Assembly: GCA_023433505.1 (NCBI GenBank) | Contig: JAEZCO010000043.1 | Span: forward strand, 1-64,000 | Direction: 5' to 3' | Origin: Bacillota bacterium | GTDB lineage: Bacteria; Bacillota; Clostridia; Acetivibrionales; DTU013 | DNA length: 64,000 nucleotides | Shown: one piece after another, positions 24,295-33,454 of the stretch | Position numbering within the stretch: position 1 is the first letter of the stretch | How the letters are laid out: every line of letters begins with the position of its first letter | Made by a program: the position numbers and the translations under genes | Notes under the pieces: generated by a model | Told to the model about the DNA's origin: nothing | Seen by the model: only the letters and a program-made list of their open reading frames with translations | Database searches by the model: none

Positions 24295-25881
24295 ATGAAC
24301 AAACCGGGCAAAGCCGACAGGATGGGTGTGGCATCGGGTCAATGCAAAAAAGACGGCATGTTATCGATTCTATTGAATATGAAGCTTAAAAATGTATTGT
24401 TAATTGTTATTTTGCCGGTCTTCGTCCTATGCTTTGTGTTTTCCTATACGCCCGGTTTGCCTTTTCCCACCGTACAAAAGCAGACTGCCGCGGAAAAGAT
24501 GGAATCGGTGGAAATAAAATGGCTGCTCCCATGTGAAACGGAACCGGCCGACAGCAAGCAGGTACTGGCAGAGGCCAATAAAATGCTTGAGGATATCAGG
24601 GTCATGCTGAATATAACATGGGTCGACTGGGACAGCTATGAAGACAAGCTGGGCGTACTTTCGGCATCCAACGATTCCTTTGACCTGTGCCTGGAGGCGG
24701 GATGGCTGGGCCTTAATGAAATGGTGTCCCGAAATGCATTTTATAATATTGACGAATTGCTGCCGCAGTATGCTCCGGATGTACAGGCGCAGGTTCCGTC
24801 CTATGTGTGGGATACGCTGACAATGGGCGGAAAGCTGGTGGGCATGCCGAACCTGCAGGTACTGTCAAGAAAGGACGGCGTATACATCCGGAAGGATCTG
24901 GCGGATAAGTATCACTACAATGACGGTATGATCAAAAACCTTGACGACATAACCCGTTTCCTCAAAGTGATAAAAGCCGGAGAAAAGGACATCTACGGCA
25001 CTTTGCAGCCACAGGAGCTAATCAACTATTATAGCACCATTGCAGGGTTTTTTGACGTCGGGGATTTTAATTTGCCCGGAACGGCTGTGCTGGAGGACGG
25101 AAAGCTTAAAATCATCAATCAATATGAATCCGATGCCTACAAAACACTTTACAACTATGTCAGGGACTGGTACAGAAAAGGTTATAGCAACAAGGATGCG
25201 GCAATTTTGAGGGATACGGACAGATTAAGGAGAAGCGGCAAGGAAGCCTTGATGTTCTCCCAGCTTGGGCCGTGGACGGAAAGGGACATGAGGAACATGT
25301 TTGCCGGAACAGGCTATGAATGGATTCCATGTGATCTGGGTGCAAAAAAATATATTACTGCCGGGACCTGTCTGGCAACCTTGACATGCGTCGGCGCCAA
25401 TTCGAAGAACCCGGAAAAAGCGGTCATGCTCTTTAATAAGGTCAATACCGATGCCAGGCTTTATAACACGCTGGTCAACGGGATTGAAGGCAGGCATTAT
25501 ATCCTGAAGGACGGTTTTCTTGAGTATCCGAAGGGCATGACTGCCGAAAATAGCGGATATTATACCGACCTTGCCTGGGGGCTGGGATCTATATTCAATC
25601 TCTATCCCACCAGAGAAGACGGTGCCGATTTTACACAAAGGCTTTACGACTGGGAAAAGGATGCCATTATAAGCCCGACCATCGGATTCAGCTTTGATCC
25701 GGCGCTGGTATCCGATGAGCTCTCCCAGTGCCGGGCCGTTATCACGGAATATTTTCCGTTTCTGGCCAATGGCGCCGGTGATCCGGACAAACTCCTGCCC
25801 GATTTTTTAGCCAGGCTTAGAGAGGCGGGTTCCGACAGGATCATTGCTGAAAAGCAGAGACAAATCGACGCATGGAAATGA
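24295..25881 (+). CDS. LipO-type sugar-binding protein without a clear lipobox
   Basis: This 528-residue protein belongs to the same group as the 7168 gene: the C-terminus ends with AGSDRIIAEKQRQIDAWK, the DUF3502 pattern. Its N-terminus is unusual. After about 37 residues comes a hydrophobic stretch (VLLIVILPVFVLCFVFSYTP) whose single Cys is not in an L-[AS]-[GA]-C lipobox. It may be anchored by an uncleaved helix. ATG 24295 follows GGAGCTATAGGCGT; ATG 24358 or 24379 would shorten the tail. It stands alone, with no adjacent permease, before the GH2 gene. The importer at 28616 may use it. Confidence 0.7.
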   Translation: MNKPGKADRMGVASGQCKKDGMLSILLNMKLKNVLLIVILPVFVLCFVFSYTPGLPFPTVQKQTAAEKMESVEIKWLLPCETEPADSKQVLAEANKMLEDIRVMLNITWVDWDSYEDKLGVLSASNDSFDLCLEAGWLGLNEMVSRNAFYNIDELLPQYAPDVQAQVPSYVWDTLTMGGKLVGMPNLQVLSRKDGVYIRKDLADKYHYNDGMIKNLDDITRFLKVIKAGEKDIYGTLQPQELINYYSTIAGFFDVGDFNLPGTAVLEDGKLKIINQYESDAYKTLYNYVRDWYRKGYSNKDAAILRDTDRLRRSGKEALMFSQLGPWTERDMRNMFAGTGYEWIPCDLGAKKYITAGTCLATLTCVGANSKNPEKAVMLFNKVNTDARLYNTLVNGIEGRHYILKDGFLEYPKGMTAENSGYYTDLAWGLGSIFNLYPTREDGADFTQRLYDWEKDAIISPTIGFSFDPALVSDELSQCRAVITEYFPFLANGAGDPDKLLPDFLARLREAGSDRIIAEKQRQIDAWK

Positions 25882-26039
25882 CCCGGTAGGCTTCATCGAC
25901 CGCGCAGGTTTTTTAAAAGTTTTCGTACCGGGAGTGCTTTCAAACTGAGGCGGATCAATACCAGCCTTATTTTCTGCTGCAAGTTTCCATGGTTTTCGAT
26001 ACATGAGCACGCTAATTAATTATGCTTGAGGGGGGTTCT

Positions 26040-28430
26040 ATGCAAAAAAAGGATGTTGTGAGAGAACGTGAGAATTTTGACCGGGGATGGAAGTTTTATA
26101 AGGGAGACATCGATATTCACTATGCAGTCAAGGCGGGAATGACCGGCGGACCCACGGACTGTGCCGAAAGAGAAAAGGGTGAATGGCTCCAGATCGCTTT
26201 TTCCGACAAGGAAATCAAATCGGAAGTAAAGGATGAAGACTGGGCGGAGGTGGAGCTGCCCCATGATTGGTGCATTGAGGGGTGCTATGTACATGATTCC
26301 AAAGCGGAAAAAGAGAATCTCCTGCACGGGTATTTAAGAACCGGTATCGGCTGCTATAGAAAATTGTTCAGTATCGGCGAAGAGGATAAAGGCAAAAAGA
26401 TCTATGTGGAATTTGACGGAGTGATGAGAGACAGCACCCTATGGATCAACGGCCACCTGATGGGGACGCATTTGTGCGGGTATACCGGCTTTTATTACGA
26501 TATTACGGATGTTCTCCGTTACGGGGAAGAAGGCGCAAACGTAATGTTCGTGAAGGTGGACGCCACTTATCCCGAGGGATGGTGGTATGAGGGCGCCGGA
26601 ATATACAGGCATGTCTGGCTGGTCAAAACAGACAGGCTTCATGTGGCTCATTGGGGGACCTATGTGACCACGCCCTATGTCAGCGAGAGCAGCGCCAGAG
26701 TAAAAATAGAGACAACCGTTGAAAATGATGAGGATAAAAAGAGGACTTGTGAGCTTGTATCAAAAATTATCGGTCCCAATGGACGGGTCCTTAAAGAACT
26801 AGCCCTCACCCAAGAGATTGATCATGACGACGCCTTCAGATTCGTCCAGCATGCGGAGGTGGAAATGCCGGAGCTCTGGTCTCCGGACACGCCTTCGCTA
26901 TATACCTTGGAAACAGAGCTCAGGTACCAGGGCAGGCTTTTGGACCGGTACACAACCGGATTCGGCATAAGGTCCATCGAATTCACATCGGATAAAGGAT
27001 TTTTTCTGAACGGCAAACACACAATCATAAAAGGGACCAGCAATCATCAGGATTTTGCAGGGGTGGGAGTCGCTTTGCCCGACAGCCTGATCGGATACAA
27101 ACTGGGTCTGCTGAAGGAAATGGGCTGCAATGCATACAGAAGCGCTCATCATCCGCCTACCCCCGAATTGCTGGACGCTTGTGACAGACTGGGCATCCTG
27201 GTGATGGACGAAAACCGGAAGCTTGACAGTTCCCCCGAAGGAATAGCAAATCTTGAAAGCATGCTTTACAGGGACAGGAACCATCCCTCCGTAATCCTAT
27301 GGAGCATGGAGAATGAAGAAGTGCTTGAAGGGACGCCTGCCGGCGCCCGTATATTGCAATCGCTGGTAAGGCGGACGCATAAAATCGACCCCACCAGGCC
27401 GACCACTGCTGCCATGAATCATGGGCGCAATGAATATGGTTATGGCGATATTGCAGACATTGCAGGCTACAACTATGGACATAATGGCAATAACGCCGAT
27501 ATTCAGGACCATTCCCTGTATCCCGGCAGAAAAATCATCGGCAGTGAATCGTGCAGCTGCACCACGGCAAGGGGTATTTACGTGTTTGACAGGATCAGGG
27601 GAGTGTGTCCTCAGTATGCCACAAACATCATGTCATGGGGCTGCAATCCGGAAAAAGCATGGACGGATTTGATCAATCATCCTTTTTTAACGGGGGTTTT
27701 TATATGGACCGGCTTTGACTACAACGGTGAGCCCGCGCCTTTTGACTGGCCCTGTGTAACCTCCCAGTACGGAATGATGGACATGTGCGGCATACCGAAG
27801 GATTGGTACTATTACTGCAAGTCGGTCTGGACCGATACCCCGCTGGTGCATCTCTTTCCCCACTGGAACTGGGCGGACCGCAGGGATGAAGAAATTGAAG
27901 TATGGTCTTTCAGCAACTGTGAAACCGTAGAGCTTTTTCTTAACGGAAAGAGCCTGGGAGAGAAACCCATGCCAAAGCATGGGCATCTGGAGTGGAAGGT
28001 CGGCTATGTACCCGGAGAACTCAAGGCAATCGGCAGAAATGAGCGCAGGGAGGCCGCGGTCTGCGTAGTCGAAACAACGGGAGCACCAGCCGGATTGAGG
28101 CTGGCGCCTGAGAAGCGGGCATTGAAAGCCGACGGCTGTGAAACCTCTGTCGTAAGGGTTTCAATTGTGGATGATAACGGTAGAGTGGTTCCAACTGCGG
28201 ATAATGACATTGTATTTTCCGTTGAAGGGCCAGGCAAGATTCTTGGCGTAGGGAATGGCAATCCGTATAGCCATGAACCGAATAAAGCCAGAACACGCAG
28301 AGCCTTTAACGGATATTGCGCGGCAATTATTCAGTCCGGACGTGAGGAAGGGAAGATTGTACTGAAAGCGGCATCCTCCGGTCTGATATCCTGCCGGGTC
28401 GAATTGGATGTCCGCGGCGGGGTGTTTTAA
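26040..28430 (+). CDS. Glycoside hydrolase family 2 beta-galactosidase-like enzyme
   Basis: The product has 796 residues and the GH2 order: jelly-roll sugar-binding domain (residues about 20-200, WYEGAGIYRHVWL is a GH2 signature), immunoglobulin-like domain, (beta/alpha)8 barrel and C-terminal Ig-like domains. Acid/base E426 lies in NHPSVILWSMENEE and the likely nucleophile E503 in KIIGSESCS. GVFIWTGFDYNGEP is typical. The usual W-S-x-G-N-E has Glu for Gly here. Having no signal peptide, it is cytoplasmic, so it acts on imported oligosaccharides. ATG 26040 follows GAGGGGGG. GH2 also covers glucuronidases and mannosidases, so the linkage is not certain. Confidence 0.8.
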   Translation: MQKKDVVRERENFDRGWKFYKGDIDIHYAVKAGMTGGPTDCAEREKGEWLQIAFSDKEIKSEVKDEDWAEVELPHDWCIEGCYVHDSKAEKENLLHGYLRTGIGCYRKLFSIGEEDKGKKIYVEFDGVMRDSTLWINGHLMGTHLCGYTGFYYDITDVLRYGEEGANVMFVKVDATYPEGWWYEGAGIYRHVWLVKTDRLHVAHWGTYVTTPYVSESSARVKIETTVENDEDKKRTCELVSKIIGPNGRVLKELALTQEIDHDDAFRFVQHAEVEMPELWSPDTPSLYTLETELRYQGRLLDRYTTGFGIRSIEFTSDKGFFLNGKHTIIKGTSNHQDFAGVGVALPDSLIGYKLGLLKEMGCNAYRSAHHPPTPELLDACDRLGILVMDENRKLDSSPEGIANLESMLYRDRNHPSVILWSMENEEVLEGTPAGARILQSLVRRTHKIDPTRPTTAAMNHGRNEYGYGDIADIAGYNYGHNGNNADIQDHSLYPGRKIIGSESCSCTTARGIYVFDRIRGVCPQYATNIMSWGCNPEKAWTDLINHPFLTGVFIWTGFDYNGEPAPFDWPCVTSQYGMMDMCGIPKDWYYYCKSVWTDTPLVHLFPHWNWADRRDEEIEVWSFSNCETVELFLNGKSLGEKPMPKHGHLEWKVGYVPGELKAIGRNERREAAVCVVETTGAPAGLRLAPEKRALKADGCETSVVRVSIVDDNGRVVPTADNDIVFSVEGPGKILGVGNGNPYSHEPNKARTRRAFNGYCAAIIQSGREEGKIVLKAASSGLISCRVELDVRGGVF

Positions 28431-28457
28431 TTGTCCTCCGGAGTATTTTCGGAAATC

Positions 28458-28552
28458 TGACCTTTGTTAAAAAAATGGGTCATCCGTTTTTACGAAAAAT
28501 GACTAAAATCCAAAAAATGAGGTTTCAATTCCCATGGCACATTGATTATAAT
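28458..28552 (+). promoter_or_regulatory. Promoter with two TGAC...GGG direct repeats
   Basis: Two copies of the element seen at 24211 lie here as direct repeats 42 bp apart (28458-28479 and 28500-28522). The second ends 24 bp before TATAAT at 28547-28552. The -35 position has no good match, as expected of an AraC-activated promoter. It drives the importer and catabolic genes from 28616 on. Confidence 0.5.
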
Positions 28553-28615
28553 TGGATCATGGCGCAAACGAAACGAAACAGCGACTGACGTCGTACCTAC
28601 TACATGTGACAGGGG

Positions 28616-29545
28616 TTGATAAACATTAAATCTGGTAACTTTACAAAAAAATCCGGCTTTCGTCTGTTTTTAGCATCGGTACCTTTTCTGGCATTGGTTT
28701 TTGCATTTGCCTATCTGCCTCTTTACGGATGGAGCTATGCCTTCTTTGATTACCATGCCGGTATGCATCTCAGGGACTCTGAGTTTGTCGGCCTTAAGTA
28801 CTTTACCTCACTGGTCTCGAATCCAGTCTCCAGAGGTGAAATCAGCAGAGTGATGATCAATACCTTTGGAATGAGCTTTATCGGTATTCTGACCAGTCCT
28901 CTTCCGGTCATATTCGCGATTTTCCTAATGGAAATCAGAAGCAAACGCCTTCAAAAAACAATTCAAACACTGACAACCCTTCCCAACTTCATCAGCTGGG
29001 TTCTTGTCTATGCAATTGCCTGGTCTGTTTTTTCCGTGGAGGATGGATTTGTGAACCGGCTGCTTATATCACTTAATCTGATTGATACGCCGATAAATTT
29101 TATGGCCAGCCCGGACAATGTTTGGATAACAATGGCATTGTACGGTATATGGAAAGGACTGGGATGGAGTGCAATAATATATATTGCTGCCATTACAGCT
29201 ATAGACGCAGAACAATACGAGGCGGCAATAGTTGACGGTGCCAACCGTTTCCAGTGTATGGTCTATATTACAATACCGGGAATGCTTCCGACCTATTTCG
29301 TCCTGCTGCTTTTACAGATAGCCAATTTCATTAATAACGGCATGGAGCAGTACTATCTGTTCCGGAATCCGCTTAACAGCAGTTCTATTGAGGTGCTTGA
29401 CCTGTATGTATACCTCAAAGGTGTTCTGGGTCAGAGCATATCGTCTTCCACGGCGATAGGAATGCTTAAATCCTTTGTCAGCATTGCGCTGCTGTTTTTG
29501 GCAAACGGGTTATCCAAGTTGATCCGTAAGGAATCCATCATCTAG
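28616..29545 (+). CDS. Sugar ABC importer, LplB/YteP-type permease
   Basis: This 309-residue LplB-type permease has the N-terminal VFAFAYLPLYGWSYAFFDY and the EAA loop YEAAIVDGANRFQCMVYITIP. Six membrane segments are predicted. The start is unclear: TTG 28616 is the only usual start codon in frame, but AGGGG abuts it; ATT 28628 would have better spacing. It opens the operon that runs to 38986, behind an AraC-type promoter. The second permease and a binding protein follow. Confidence 0.8.
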   Translation: MINIKSGNFTKKSGFRLFLASVPFLALVFAFAYLPLYGWSYAFFDYHAGMHLRDSEFVGLKYFTSLVSNPVSRGEISRVMINTFGMSFIGILTSPLPVIFAIFLMEIRSKRLQKTIQTLTTLPNFISWVLVYAIAWSVFSVEDGFVNRLLISLNLIDTPINFMASPDNVWITMALYGIWKGLGWSAIIYIAAITAIDAEQYEAAIVDGANRFQCMVYITIPGMLPTYFVLLLLQIANFINNGMEQYYLFRNPLNSSSIEVLDLYVYLKGVLGQSISSSTAIGMLKSFVSIALLFLANGLSKLIRKESII

Positions 29546-29585
29546 CATAAATTCAAGGTATTACACAGAAATAGCGGAGGCTTGT

Positions 29586-30497
29586 ATGAGTAATTGGCTA
29601 AGAAAAAAAAGAAAGGCCGGAGACATTACTTTTAATGCAATCAATACCACGGTGTTCCTTATATTTACATTTGCCTGTATTTTCCCTTTTTACTATATCT
29701 TTATCAATACCATCAGCGACAATAGAATTGCGGCATCCGGCAGGATTCTTTTCCTGCCGCAAGGGATTCATTTTAACAATTATTATGAGATTCTCAGCAT
29801 AAAGGGCATCGGTCTGGCAGCCCTGGTATCGGTTGCGCGTACGCTTGCAGGTACATTGGCGACGCTTTTGGGGTCGTCGTTTCTGGGCTATGTCTTCTGC
29901 AAGAAAGAGTATTGGGGCAGGAAATTCTGGTACCGTTTCGTGATTGTGGCAATGTACTTCAATGCAGGTCTGATACCCGGCTTTGTCACCATCAAGAATC
30001 TCGGGCTGATGGATAACTTCCTTGTATACATCCTTCCGGCGACGGTGGTCCCATTTAATGTTATTTTATTTAAAACCTATGTGGAGCAATTGCCGCCTTC
30101 CCTTGAGGAATCCGTTCAAATCGACGGAGGAGGATATTTTGTCCGGTTCTTTAAAATCATAATCCCTCTGTCGGCGCCCATTCTGGCAACAATCGCAGTA
30201 TTTTCCTGTACGGCGCAGTGGAATGCGTTCCTTGATACGCTTCTCTATATGAATACTTCAAAACTCCAAACGCTTCAATTTGTCCTTTACCAGTACCTGA
30301 ACAAGGTGAACGCGCTTGCGGCTCTGATGCGCACATCCCAGGGCAGACGCAATATCACGGATGTAACGAGAGTGCTGACACCGGTTTCCATCCGGATGAC
30401 AATATCCTTTGTGGTGGTTGTCCCCATTCTCTTTGCTTATCCATACCTGCAGCGTTATTTTGTAAAAGGAATCATGATCGGGTCCATAAAAGGTTAA
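29586..30497 (+). CDS. Sugar ABC importer, YtcP/LplC-type permease
   Basis: The product is a 303-residue MalG-like permease with the first helix near residues 18-40, the EAA loop EESVQIDGGGYFVRFFKIIIP and the conserved C-terminus KGIMIGSIKG. GCGGAGG precedes the ATG. It lies 40 bp after the first permease and about 100 bp before the binding-protein gene in one transcription unit. Confidence 0.85.
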   Translation: MSNWLRKKRKAGDITFNAINTTVFLIFTFACIFPFYYIFINTISDNRIAASGRILFLPQGIHFNNYYEILSIKGIGLAALVSVARTLAGTLATLLGSSFLGYVFCKKEYWGRKFWYRFVIVAMYFNAGLIPGFVTIKNLGLMDNFLVYILPATVVPFNVILFKTYVEQLPPSLEESVQIDGGGYFVRFFKIIIPLSAPILATIAVFSCTAQWNAFLDTLLYMNTSKLQTLQFVLYQYLNKVNALAALMRTSQGRRNITDVTRVLTPVSIRMTISFVVVVPILFAYPYLQRYFVKGIMIGSIKG

Positions 30498-30595
30498 ATT
30501 AGGGAGAGGACCTTCCGATACGAAGGAATGGACGATGAAAGTTATCCGGTACAGGCCGGTTAATTTTATAATTAAATTAAAAAGGAGATGGAACA

Positions 30596-32377
30596 ATGGT
30601 AAGAAAAAGAGCTTTGCGGGGGCTGACCATGGTACTGGTAGCGGCAATGCTAATGGCGCTAAGCGCATGCGGCGGGACAGACGGAGGGAAATCAACCGGA
30701 ACTACCGCTGCGGCGACCGGAACGGCCGGAGGGACTACAACAGCCGCACAGCAGGAAGCGTTTGAAGAAGTACAACTGGATATGCTCTCCCTGCCGTCCA
30801 ACGCTCCCGGGCTTTATGACCAAACCTGGTGGGGCAAGCTCATCAAAGAAAAGACCGGCGTTACCCTCAATATTTTGTCCGGCGGGGGAGAGCAGGGAGA
30901 TGAAAAGCTTCAGGCAATGATGGCAGTCAGGGAACTGCCCGATATTGTCGTTTTTGAAGAAATGAATCAGGTTCAGAACGCGGTCCGTGCAAATCTGATC
31001 GTAAACCTTGACGAGCATCTCGACAAGCTTCCCAATGCCAGCAAGTACATACCCCACGCCATGCAATATTTCCGTGACGTGGGCAGCAACGGCACAGGCA
31101 AGCTGTATGCACTGGCAAACGCCGTAGGGCAGGATAACATGGGACCGGACCCCGATTACGGACCGTTCCTTCGATGGGATCTCTACAAGAAAATAGGAAT
31201 GCCTGAAATAAATACGCTGGAGGATTATCTGCCTGCTCTTAAGAAAATGCAGGAACTCAATCCGAAGAATGCCGACGGCAAAAAGGTTTACGGATTTTCC
31301 ATGTTCAAGGATTGGGACGGCGATGTGGTCTTCCTCGGCTCGACTCTTGCTCCGATGCTGGGGTACGACTGCGGCGACGACCTGGGTGCGTTTCCTTATC
31401 TCCAGGCAAATTACAGCACTTTCGAATATAAGAACTCTCTGGACCCCGACGGCTTGTATCTGCGTTCGTTGAAATTCTACTACCAGGCAAACCAGATGGG
31501 ATTGCTGGACCCGGATTCCCTCACGCAAACCTTTGATATGGCAAAGGCCAAAGCGGATGAAGGCAGAGTGCTGTTCAGCTGGTGGAGCTGGTTCTGCCAG
31601 GGGTATGATACCACTGAACACAGGAATGCCGAGGACCCTTCCGGCTTCCAGTTCGTACCCAGCAAGGAAAGTAAAAATGTTCTTCCCGGAACAACGCCGG
31701 TCGGCTCTACTTGGGCCTTCGGCATCAGCGCCAATACGAAAAAACTGGATGCCTGCCTGCGGTTTATCGATCTGATGTATAACCCCGCGGTGGTAACGGA
31801 GCTGGTGAACGGTCCCAAAGGTCTTACATGGGATGTTGACGGCAATGGACAGCCCTACCTGACCGACGCAGGCTGGGATTATTACAAGAACTCCGGCAAG
31901 GAACTTCCGGATGGAGGTAAGCTTACCGACGGTATCAGCATAGTAAACTCAGTGGGATTGGCCATGGGCTTCGTCGACCCTGAAACGGGCATCTCCGTAT
32001 CGTGTGATACCTGGCCTTCCTTCAAGGAAAAATCAAGCTCTGCCCCGACCAAGCTGGAGGCTGATTGGCGCAGCGTTTACGGGGCGAAAACAGCTACCGA
32101 CTACCTTATGAAAAACAGCAAATACACACCGCAGCCGCTGGCTCCGTACCTTGCCCCGCCTCTGCCGGATGAAATTTCCGTGCTTTGCGATGAGATCTCG
32201 GAAATTGTAAAGGTATACTCCTGGTCAATGATCTTTGCAAAGAATGATGCTGATTTTGATAAGAATTACAAGGAAATGATGGAGAAGGTAAACGGCATCG
32301 GCCTGGGTAAAATCTACGAATGGTCCAGTACCGAGTGGCAGAAAGCCGTTGCGTCTGCAAACAAGTATTCCGAATAA
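30596..32377 (+). CDS. Sugar ABC importer, large solute-binding lipoprotein
   Basis: The product is a 593-residue lipoprotein with signal peptide and lipobox (LSAC, Cys near residue 25), then a Gly/Thr/Ala spacer. It belongs to the large LplA-like binding proteins (500-600 residues) that serve LplB/YtcP permeases; DEISEIVKVYSWSMIFAKND near the C-terminus is typical. AAAGGAG precedes ATG 30596. Transcription continues past a hairpin at 32400 into the catabolic genes. The ligand is unknown. Confidence 0.85.
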   Translation: MVRKRALRGLTMVLVAAMLMALSACGGTDGGKSTGTTAAATGTAGGTTTAAQQEAFEEVQLDMLSLPSNAPGLYDQTWWGKLIKEKTGVTLNILSGGGEQGDEKLQAMMAVRELPDIVVFEEMNQVQNAVRANLIVNLDEHLDKLPNASKYIPHAMQYFRDVGSNGTGKLYALANAVGQDNMGPDPDYGPFLRWDLYKKIGMPEINTLEDYLPALKKMQELNPKNADGKKVYGFSMFKDWDGDVVFLGSTLAPMLGYDCGDDLGAFPYLQANYSTFEYKNSLDPDGLYLRSLKFYYQANQMGLLDPDSLTQTFDMAKAKADEGRVLFSWWSWFCQGYDTTEHRNAEDPSGFQFVPSKESKNVLPGTTPVGSTWAFGISANTKKLDACLRFIDLMYNPAVVTELVNGPKGLTWDVDGNGQPYLTDAGWDYYKNSGKELPDGGKLTDGISIVNSVGLAMGFVDPETGISVSCDTWPSFKEKSSSAPTKLEADWRSVYGAKTATDYLMKNSKYTPQPLAPYLAPPLPDEISVLCDEISEIVKVYSWSMIFAKNDADFDKNYKEMMEKVNGIGLGKIYEWSSTEWQKAVASANKYSE

Positions 32378-32399
32378 GGGATGATAGCTTAAAAAACAC

Positions 32400-32430
32400 A
32401 GGAGGAGCTGTCCTGTTGACAGCTCCTCCT
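32400..32430 (+). other. Strong intercistronic hairpin after the binding-protein gene
   Basis: AGGAGGAGCTGTC (32400-32412) pairs with GACAGCTCCTCCT (32418-32430) across a five-base loop, giving 13 perfect pairs. The T-run expected of a terminator is absent. It likely acts as an mRNA-stabilising barrier or partial terminator between the importer and the enzymes. Confidence 0.55.
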
Positions 32431-32486
32431 GAAAAACACCGCCGCCGACTGGCGGTATGAATGCTGTTTGGATAAGGGGGAGAGCA

Positions 32487-33434
32487 GTGAAGGCTTGTAT
32501 TGTCGAAGATAAGGAAAAGACGGTCATAAAGGATGTGCCTTTGCCGCAGATTAACGACGAAGAAGTGCTGATCAAGGTAAAGGTATGCGGTATGTGTGCT
32601 TCCGAGCTTCATGTCTGGGAGCAAGGCTATGGCGCGGGAAGCTATAGGCTTGGTCATGAAGCGGTGGGCTTCATAGAAGCGATGGGTGCAAATGTAAAAG
32701 GGTTTTCCATAGGTGACCGGGTTACCGGAATGATGCTGAACGCTTTTGCAGAATATACGAAGGAAAACTTTCGGAGCATTGTGAAGGTGCCTGAGAAGCT
32801 CAGGGACGAAGAAGCTTTCGGTGAGCCGTTATCCTGCCTGCTGTGCGGCGCGGAGAGGACTACCGTACATTTCGGGGATTCTGTGGCAATCGTGGGTATG
32901 GGCTTTATGGGCCTGGGATTTATGCAGCTGATGCAGCTGAAGGGGGCAGCCAGGGTGATTGCCGTTGATGTCCGGCAGGAGGGATTGGAGCATGCCCTTC
33001 GTTTCGGAGCGGATGAAGCCATGCTTCCTCAGGAAGCCGCGGAGAGATACAACGTGGTGGAATGGGGGCAGATGGGAAGAGGAGTCAATGTTGCCGTTGA
33101 AGCCAGCGGCTCGCAGAAAGGTCTGGAGTGTGCCGGTAATATCACCGGCGTTCATGGAATCATGTCGGTGGTCGGATACCATCAGGGCGGGCCCCGGAGT
33201 GTTGATATGGGGCTGTGGAACTGGAAGGCGCTTACGGTAATCAATGCACACGAAAGACGGAACGAGTTCCATATGGCTGGGATGAAGGCGGGCCTGGACA
33301 TGATTGCCAAAGGTTCCTTCAATATGAAGGACATGATTACGCACGAGTTTTCAATGAAGGAGCTGGACCAGGCCTTCAGGGCTATGAAGGACAAGGAAAA
33401 GGGCTATATAAAATCCTATATAAGGATCGCCTGA
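32487..33434 (+). CDS. Zinc-type medium-chain dehydrogenase (MDR family)
   Basis: This 315-residue NAD(P)-dependent oxidoreductase has catalytic-zinc motifs in CGMCASEL and GHEAVG and a Rossmann fold (VAIVGMGFMGLGFMQLMQL, then Asp in VIAVDV, which favours NAD). The structural-zinc lobe with four Cys is missing, as in sorbitol- or threonine-dehydrogenase-like sugar enzymes. Start is GTG 32487, preceded by GGGGGAG. It sits between the importer and a cupin, so it probably oxidises a hydroxyl of the imported sugar. The substrate is not known. Confidence 0.75.
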   Translation: MKACIVEDKEKTVIKDVPLPQINDEEVLIKVKVCGMCASELHVWEQGYGAGSYRLGHEAVGFIEAMGANVKGFSIGDRVTGMMLNAFAEYTKENFRSIVKVPEKLRDEEAFGEPLSCLLCGAERTTVHFGDSVAIVGMGFMGLGFMQLMQLKGAARVIAVDVRQEGLEHALRFGADEAMLPQEAAERYNVVEWGQMGRGVNVAVEASGSQKGLECAGNITGVHGIMSVVGYHQGGPRSVDMGLWNWKALTVINAHERRNEFHMAGMKAGLDMIAKGSFNMKDMITHEFSMKELDQAFRAMKDKEKGYIKSYIRIA

Positions 33435-33454
33435 TCCTCGAAAGGAGTCACCAT

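Noticed and set aside
33215..33454. N-terminal extension of the cupin protein
   Set aside because: The extension is the out-of-frame shadow of the dehydrogenase; AAAGGAG before ATG 33455 marks the start.
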